Shown: positions 1 through 3,986 of the stretch, piece after piece
How positions within the stretch are numbered: the stretch's first letter is position 1
Layout: each line of letters opens with the position of its first letter
NCBI GenBank assembly: GCA_900313435.1
Contig: OMRF01000264.1
Location: 1 to 5,286, forward strand
DNA from: an uncultured Lachnospiraceae bacterium
GTDB lineage: Bacteria > Bacillota > Clostridia > Lachnospirales > Lachnospiraceae
Length of the DNA stretch: 5,286 nucleotides
Direction: 5' to 3'
Translations under genes and position numbers: made by a program
The notes under the pieces: model-generated
The model's input: only the letters and a program-made list of their open reading frames with translations
Databases searched by the model: none
What the model was told of the DNA's origin: nothing

Positions 1-49
1 GATGGAAACAGCCGGATACAAATTACCCTCGGAAGTGGGATAAGCCTCA
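1..49. other. Unassigned left edge
   Basis: No gene can be supported here. One plus-strand frame ends in TAA at 41-43 and could be the last codons of a gene beginning outside the window. The other plus frames and at least one minus frame are also open over this short stretch, so the reading is undecidable. The terminator-like hairpin that follows on the plus strand fits with a plus-strand transcript arriving from the left. Confidence 0.3.
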
Positions 50-83
50 GGAAGACAGGGGACGTTTCTCTGTCTCCTTTTTT
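50..83 (+). terminator. Putative intrinsic terminator inside a GGGGACG repeat
   Basis: On the plus strand, bases 50-58 pair with 70-77 (GACAG with CTGTC, flanked by further pairs with one bulged A at 52). This leaves an 11-base loop, and six T residues follow directly at 78-83. That is the layout of a rho-independent terminator for a plus-strand transcript entering from the left. The loop contains GGGGACG, the same core found in the larger hairpin just downstream, so the structure may be part of a repeat element rather than a dedicated terminator. On the minus strand the stem is not followed by T residues, so it is not an obvious terminator for the cyclase operon. Confidence 0.5.
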
Positions 84-86
84 GGA

Positions 87-141
87 CCCCGGGGACGGAG
101 TCAAGGGACCAAAAAATGGTCCCTTGACTCCGTCCCCGGGG
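87..141. repeat. Perfect 25-bp inverted repeat, REP-like hairpin
   Basis: Bases 87-111 are the exact reverse complement of 117-141, separated by a 5-base A loop (112-116). The arms begin with the self-complementary CCCCGGGG and include GGGGACGGAG, so the folded stem would be very stable in RNA or single-stranded DNA. It lies 15 bp past the stop codon of the minus-strand cyclase gene and may stabilise or stop that transcript, but no T-run follows on either strand. Perfect arms of this length suggest a recently arrived or actively maintained repeat. Similar GGGGACG hairpins are, from memory, common in clostridial genomes and may be mobilised by REP-associated Y1 transposases; that link is an inference here. 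Confidence 0.8.
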
Positions 142-156
142 CTCATTTCGGGGGCA

Positions 157-1659
157 TTACAATCTCGCCTTCGCGCCCATCGCCTTGAGCTGAAGCTTTC
201 GCTCGTACATCAATTTGTCGGCGCGCTCGAAGACATCGTGCAGTTTCTTGTCTCCAACCGTAAGGACTGAATACCCTATCGATATGACAACTTCATCTGT
301 TTTGATATTATCCTCTACTTTACGGTTCAGTTCTCCGATCGCCCGGTCAATGGAATCAAAACCATTTTCCTCAATGATGACTGTGAATTCATCACCGCCG
401 ATACGAAATACCATTCCGGGCTTTAAGTATTCGCAGATCAGACGGCTTGCGTCTTTGATAAGCTTATCTCCGGCCGCATGCCCTTTTTGGTCGTTTACGT
501 CTTTGAGCCCGTTGATATCAGCAACGATCACTCCAAGCTTTTCTATAGAGCCCTCCGCGATCTTTTTGTTTATTATCGATTCTTTTTCCGAATAAGCATG
601 CTTGTTCAAAAGCCCCGTCATTGAATCCGTATTTGCCATAGTCTGAAAAGTCCTGCTGGTCTCCTTCTCCTCATCAAGCATGGCCTTTGACATTTTGCGA
701 AGCTGGATGAAAAGCACAGCCGCAAGCAGCAGAACGGCAACAAATGTAAATAAGATCTGACTCCGGCTGGCTTTGATATTTCTGTCACTGATATCGCGGA
801 TCCGGTCCCTGATAACACTCTCGCGGATAAGTACCGCCATCTCCCAACCCGTGTCCTCAACAGGCGCGTAATATAGCGTTTCGTCAGCTCCGGAAAGATC
901 TATCCTGATGTTTCCCGCCTTCCCGTTCTGAAAATTATCATAATTTTCAAGCCATATATTTTCCGGAACAATATCCTTCAGCGCCTCAAAAAAATTGTGG
1001 TCAGCGATAACGGGACCAAGAGAGGTCCCCGACAGATTTACCCCGCTTTTTGAATAAATGGCAAAATGCGTTCTTCCCTGATCATCGAAAGCGAGGAGAT
1101 CGACGATATCCTTGATGTCAAGCATTACAAAGCAGGCCTTGAACTGCTTTCGAAGCAGCTTCAGATCCGGTGTCGGAATAGCGAGGCAAAGCTGTTTGGA
1201 TGATCCGTAAACAGAAGCCGTCGTGATGATCCTGCCGCTTAATTGTCCATCATTTAAGAATGCGTGACGGCTTTTGCCGGTATATGTCGTGTATCTCGTA
1301 TATACGACATCATCCTCGTCTACAAGGGCAAACCTGTTAAGCCCGAGAAGGGATTTTACCTTTCCTATACTGTCACGCAGCTCATCCTGGGATCTGATCT
1401 CTTCTTCGGCGAAAAAATCGATCGCCTTTTCCATCTCGTCAAAATTGCTGTTGATCAGGTTGGTGATCGTCTTTGACCGGCGGTCTGCCATCTCTTCAAG
1501 ATAAAACGAGCTTACTTCGTGGATCGCCTCATCCGTTGCTATGCTCGTTTTTCTCGCATTCCAGAGCGAGTTGGCGGAAACAAGTATCACAACGAGTATG
1601 GCGCCTATGACGGCCGTCAGGACTATCGTCTTATTTGTTATCTGCTTCTTCTCTTTCAT
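157..1659 (-). CDS. Membrane-bound dCache-GGDEF diguanylate cyclase
   Basis: Predicted to make cyclic-di-GMP from two GTP in response to an extracellular signal. The 500-residue protein has a short basic N-terminus, a membrane segment at about 11-33, an extracellular region at about 34-300, a second membrane segment at about 302-320, a short linker and a GGDEF domain at about 343-490. The extracellular part ends in YYAPVEDTGWEMAVLI (263-278), a signature common in dCache sensor domains. The cyclase has DSMTGLLNK (345-353), the metal-binding region DINGLKDVND (381-390) and an intact GGDEF at 421-425, so it should be active. The allosteric RxxD site expected nine residues before GGDEF reads LKPG, so product inhibition there is unlikely. 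The start ATG overlaps the stop of the upstream lipoprotein gene (ATGA), with GGGGAT five bases before it. This implies translational coupling and a shared function. The ligand is unknown. Confidence 0.93.
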   Translation of the reverse strand: MKEKKQITNKTIVLTAVIGAILVVILVSANSLWNARKTSIATDEAIHEVSSFYLEEMADRRSKTITNLINSNFDEMEKAIDFFAEEEIRSQDELRDSIGKVKSLLGLNRFALVDEDDVVYTRYTTYTGKSRHAFLNDGQLSGRIITTASVYGSSKQLCLAIPTPDLKLLRKQFKACFVMLDIKDIVDLLAFDDQGRTHFAIYSKSGVNLSGTSLGPVIADHNFFEALKDIVPENIWLENYDNFQNGKAGNIRIDLSGADETLYYAPVEDTGWEMAVLIRESVIRDRIRDISDRNIKASRSQILFTFVAVLLLAAVLFIQLRKMSKAMLDEEKETSRTFQTMANTDSMTGLLNKHAYSEKESIINKKIAEGSIEKLGVIVADINGLKDVNDQKGHAAGDKLIKDASRLICEYLKPGMVFRIGGDEFTVIIEENGFDSIDRAIGELNRKVEDNIKTDEVVISIGYSVLTVGDKKLHDVFERADKLMYERKLQLKAMGAKARL

Positions 1660-2747
1660 AAGACATCCCCGTACAGAATCTCCAGCATCGTTGCCGCATC
1701 CTCCTGATAGATCACCGTCGTGATCTCATCGGTCTTTTCCGAAAATAATGTACCGGGCAGATTTCCATCCGCGATCATCACGGCAACCTGGATCGTGTCA
1801 AAGCCGATCGAATAGCAGTCCTGCACGCCAAGGCAGTAGATCACGCCATCATTCAGATACTGAAGCGCTTCCTCATCATGATCCATACCGACGATGACCG
1901 TGTCATTACCCTGCTGCTTTACCGCCCTTGCGGCACCGACCGGATTGCTCATGTTGCAGCAGACGATCCCGCTAAGGTCGGGATTATCCTTAAGGATCTG
2001 CATCGTAAGCTCATAAGCGCGATCGACCGAATCCATGTCGTACTCCCTTGCCACGATCTCCATACCTTCATACTTTGCGATCGTATCTGCGGCTCCACGC
2101 GCCCTATCCTCATGACAGGGCGCGCCCTTGCTTCCGACCAGGATCGCAACCTTCCCCTTGTAATCGAGCTTCCTGCAAAGAGCCTCCGTCAGATCCGCTC
2201 CGTCCTGGTAATTGTGGGTATTGCCGACATAAGCGATCCTCCTGCAGTCTTCGTCAGCATCCGAACTTGAGAAGGTCATTACCTTGAATCCACTATCCAC
2301 CATTTCATTGAGAACAGGAGAAATGATCTTCTCATCCGCCACATCCACGCCTATTACGTCATAATCATTTTTCGGCAACGTGCGAAGCCTTAAGGTCTGA
2401 TCTTCTGCCGAAGCCTCATCCGGCGCCATATACTCGTAGGTGATCGTCACGCCCTTGTCAAGGAACTGCCGCTGGGCATCCTCCATGCCGAGCGCGACAG
2501 CGTCCCACCACGGGTGGACAGTCTTGTATGTGAAATAAAAATTATAATGATCCTTCTTCGGCGTATACCGGTCGAGCTCGTGTTCAAAATCCACTGCCGC
2601 ACTCACAGCCTCCGCCGTTTTTGATCTTGGATAATTTTCATCCGAAGCGGCAACATCGCCTACTGCTTCAGATGCCGAGCAGGAAGATAAAAAAAACGTT
2701 GCCGCCGCTGTGGCAAGCACCATTGAAATTTTATTGATCTTTCTCAT
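1656..2747 (-). CDS. Sugar-binding-protein-like lipoprotein (Peripla_BP_4/RbsB type)
   Basis: A 363-residue extracellular solute-binding protein of the periplasmic-binding fold that serves ribose/galactose-type ABC importers and sugar sensors. The N-terminus is a lipoprotein signal: MRKINK, a hydrophobic stretch, then lipobox LSSC with the lipidated Cys at 23. The mature fold starts near 68. HPWWDAVALGMEDA (78-91) matches the first-strand/helix motif that contacts sugars. RARGAADTI (215-223) and the hinge/ligand region GMDHDEEALQYLNDGVI (287-303), followed by VQD, are also typical. The mature part has seven further cysteines, consistent with an anaerobe. No permease or ATPase lies nearby; instead the gene overlaps the cyclase gene by four bases, so a sensory role is favoured over transport. 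The ATG is preceded by GGAAGGAT about 13 bases away, a rather long spacing. Ligand specificity cannot be read from the sequence. Confidence 0.9.
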   Translation of the reverse strand: MRKINKISMVLATAAATFFLSSCSASEAVGDVAASDENYPRSKTAEAVSAAVDFEHELDRYTPKKDHYNFYFTYKTVHPWWDAVALGMEDAQRQFLDKGVTITYEYMAPDEASAEDQTLRLRTLPKNDYDVIGVDVADEKIISPVLNEMVDSGFKVMTFSSSDADEDCRRIAYVGNTHNYQDGADLTEALCRKLDYKGKVAILVGSKGAPCHEDRARGAADTIAKYEGMEIVAREYDMDSVDRAYELTMQILKDNPDLSGIVCCNMSNPVGAARAVKQQGNDTVIVGMDHDEEALQYLNDGVIYCLGVQDCYSIGFDTIQVAVMIADGNLPGTLFSEKTDEITTVIYQEDAATMLEILYGDVL

Positions 2748-2809
2748 GATTGGTGATCACATCCTTCCAAGGGAAAGGTAATATCCCCTGGCTATTTTCG
2801 TTTTCGTGG
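2748..2809. other. Divergent intergenic region between lipoprotein gene and mobile element
   Basis: This region holds the lipoprotein gene's ribosome binding site (minus strand, GGAAGGAT at 2761-2768) and an imperfect palindrome (2767-2791). It probably also holds the left boundary of the mobile element. I could not find a convincing minus-strand -35/-10 pair for the lipoprotein operon here. No terminal inverted repeat can be assigned because the other end of the element is not in the window. Confidence 0.4.
2767..2791. repeat. Imperfect palindrome upstream of lipoprotein gene
   Basis: CCAAGGGA (2767-2774) faces TCCCCTGG (2784-2791) across nine bases, with one mismatch in eight pairs. In the lipoprotein mRNA it would form a hairpin whose 3' arm touches the GGAAGG ribosome binding site, so it could modulate translation. 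As DNA it could be an operator, or part of the element's end. The sequence alone does not separate these. Confidence 0.3.
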
Positions 2810-2838
2810 TTGACAAGTGAACAGTCGTTCGATATAAT
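2810..2838 (+). promoter_or_regulatory. Consensus sigma-70/SigA promoter of the transposase gene
   Basis: A perfect -35 TTGACA (2810-2815) and a perfect -10 TATAAT (2833-2838) are separated by exactly 17 bp. Transcription is expected to start near 2845, about 32 bases before the transposase ATG at 2877. A fully consensus promoter is unusual for an insertion sequence, whose transposase genes are normally weakly expressed. That implies strong expression held down by a repressor, which fits the overlapping operator-like sites. Confidence 0.85.
2818..2831 (+). promoter_or_regulatory. Candidate LexA (SOS) box 1, between -35 and -10
   Basis: TGAACAGTCGTTCG contains a perfect GAAC-N4-GTTC palindrome core (2819-2830), the core of the Bacillus-type DinR/LexA box CGAACRNRYGTTYC. 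It differs from that consensus at the two outer bases and at one inner purine position. It lies wholly within the 17-bp promoter spacer, where a bound repressor would block RNA polymerase. LexA assignment is inference from motif and position. Confidence 0.5.
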
Positions 2839-2852
2839 TGAACTATCGAACG
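2826..2852. repeat. 9-bp inverted repeat spanning the -10 element
   Basis: CGTTCGATA (2826-2834) is the exact reverse complement of TATCGAACG (2844-2852), with nine bases between. The left arm overlaps the first two bases of the -10 hexamer and half of SOS-like box 1; the right arm covers the expected transcription start and half of box 2. It may simply be the inner half-sites of the two boxes, or a separate operator. Confidence 0.7.
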
Positions 2853-2860
2853 CATGTTTG
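2847..2860 (+). promoter_or_regulatory. Candidate LexA (SOS) box 2, just after the start site
   Basis: CGAACGCATGTTTG matches the Gram-positive LexA consensus CGAACRNRYGTTYC at 13 of 14 positions, failing only at the last base. Its centre is 29 bp, near three helical turns, from the centre of box 1, so the two sites bracket the -10 hexamer on nearly the same face of the DNA. LexA repression released by DNA damage is the straightforward prediction. Confidence 0.6.
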
Positions 2861-2876
2861 TTTGGAGGCCGCCCAT

Positions 2877-3923
2877 ATGTCAGAACTGAAAGATGTCATA
2901 AACTCATACAACAGCCTGTCATTCAGTGACCGCATTGTGTTTTACACAACTATCTCAAATGATATACAACTTACTGCTGACACGCAAACATTTTTAATAG
3001 AAACGCGTTTTGATGGTGGACCATCCTGTATTCACTGTAAAGGGAAGCATGTTGTAAAAAACGGAAAGCGGAAAGACGGCGTCCAGAGATTTCTGTGCCG
3101 TGACTGCCGTAGGTCTTTTATTCCCAGCTCCGATTCCATCACTTCCAGAACACGTAAACCCATTTCCGTCTGGGCAGCTTATTTAAAGTGCATGATTGAG
3201 CAAATGACACTGAAGCAGGCCTCTGAGGAATGCCATATCTCTATGTCCACAGCATTCACCTGGCGTCATAAGATACTGGACACATTAAGTGAACTGACAG
3301 AGAAGACTTATCTGACAGGTGTTGTAGAAGCGGACGAAACTTTTTTCAATGTATCATTCAAGGGGAACCATAAAAGAAGCCGGGATTTTTCCATGACGCG
3401 CAAGGCACATAAGCGAGGAAACGATGTTCACGCCAAAGGCCTGTCATCTGAGAAAGTCTGCGTTCCATGCGCAGTAAGTGACAGCGGCATTTCCTATGCC
3501 AAGCCGGGAAAACTCGGAAAAATAAGTTCAGACTGCGTAAAAAACATTTTTGATAAAATAATAGCTCCGCACACAACACTTTGCACAGATAAAGAACGAG
3601 CATACCTGGATCTGGCCGGTCAGAATGAACTGGATCTGATACAGACAGATACTGACTGCCGCACGATCTTAATAAATGGAAAATCTTACGGGATCCAGCG
3701 GATCAACGCCTATCATAGCCGGCTGAAACTATTCATCCGCGGCTTCCACGGCGTATCAACAAAGCACCTCGGCAACTATATCGTATGGAATGACCTGTTA
3801 TCCCAAAACCATAGGGACAGGGACACCTTCTTTGGCCAGTTGTTGGGCCAACTCCTATGTGCCAGGATCACAAGATTCGGGTATGATATCCCGCGTCGCC
3901 CATCCCTGCCGGTCGCTGCATGA
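2877..3923 (+). CDS. IS1595-like (ISXO2-like) DDE transposase
   Basis: A full-length 348-residue transposase that would cut and rejoin the element's ends. An N-terminal zinc ribbon is visible (C51-x2-C54 and C74-x2-C77), then a helix-turn-helix-like stretch at about 111-134, as is usual for the IS1595 family. The catalytic domain shows VEADETFF with D153, the second aspartate in CTDKERAYLDL (D238), and RINAYHSRLK with N277 and K284. This is the DDN-K variant known in part of the family. GFHGVSTKHLGNYIVWNDLL (289-308) is the typical C-terminal block. The ATG at 2877 is preceded by GGAGG with eight bases between. The reading frame extends upstream to a TTG at 2838, but that base is the last base of the -10 hexamer, so the upstream start would not be transcribed. 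The frame is uninterrupted, so the enzyme is probably functional. Confidence 0.9.
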   Translation: MSELKDVINSYNSLSFSDRIVFYTTISNDIQLTADTQTFLIETRFDGGPSCIHCKGKHVVKNGKRKDGVQRFLCRDCRRSFIPSSDSITSRTRKPISVWAAYLKCMIEQMTLKQASEECHISMSTAFTWRHKILDTLSELTEKTYLTGVVEADETFFNVSFKGNHKRSRDFSMTRKAHKRGNDVHAKGLSSEKVCVPCAVSDSGISYAKPGKLGKISSDCVKNIFDKIIAPHTTLCTDKERAYLDLAGQNELDLIQTDTDCRTILINGKSYGIQRINAYHSRLKLFIRGFHGVSTKHLGNYIVWNDLLSQNHRDRDTFFGQLLGQLLCARITRFGYDIPRRPSLPVAA

Positions 3924-3934
3924 ACGCCATGCAG
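3916..3934 (+). repeat. 7-bp hairpin over the transposase stop codon
   Basis: CTGCATG (3916-3922) pairs exactly with CATGCAG (3928-3934) around a five-base loop, and the transposase TGA (3921-3923) sits at the loop edge. No T-run follows directly, so it is a poor terminator and read-through into the TnpB-family gene is expected. It may protect or process the transcript between the two genes. Confidence 0.45.
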
Positions 3935-3966
3935 TACAGAACGTTACATTTTTCAATCACGCAGGA

Positions 3967-3977
3967 AAAGGAGGTGA
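3967..3977 (+). promoter_or_regulatory. Near-perfect Shine-Dalgarno of the TnpB-family gene
   Basis: AAAGGAGGTGA is complementary to almost the whole anti-Shine-Dalgarno tail of 16S rRNA. Nine bases separate it from the ATG at 3987 and twelve from a second ATG at 3990, so 3987 is preferred. Such a strong site implies abundant translation independent of the transposase. Confidence 0.85.
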
Positions 3978-3986
3978 CCGGATACC

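Noticed and set aside
87..141. Canonical rho-independent terminator for the cyclase operon
   Set aside because: The stem is strong, but on the minus strand it is followed by an A-run, not a T-run; it is listed as a repeat instead.
82..270. Plus-strand open frame of 62 codons starting at TTG
   Set aside because: It runs through the perfect inverted repeat and then antisense to the end of the cyclase gene; there is no ribosome binding site and the composition is that of the hairpin.
1878..2287. Open frames antisense to the lipoprotein gene
   Set aside because: They are shadows of the strongly supported minus-strand gene, with no family resemblance or ribosome binding site.
2748..2830. Minus-strand promoter for the lipoprotein operon
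   Set aside because: TTGTCA (complement of 2811-2816) is a passable -35, but no acceptable -10 lies at the right distance from it.
2838..2876. Longer transposase reading frame with 13 extra N-terminal codons
   Set aside because: The TTG start is the last base of the -10 hexamer, so these codons lie upstream of or at the transcription start. The ATG at 2877 has a well-spaced GGAGG.
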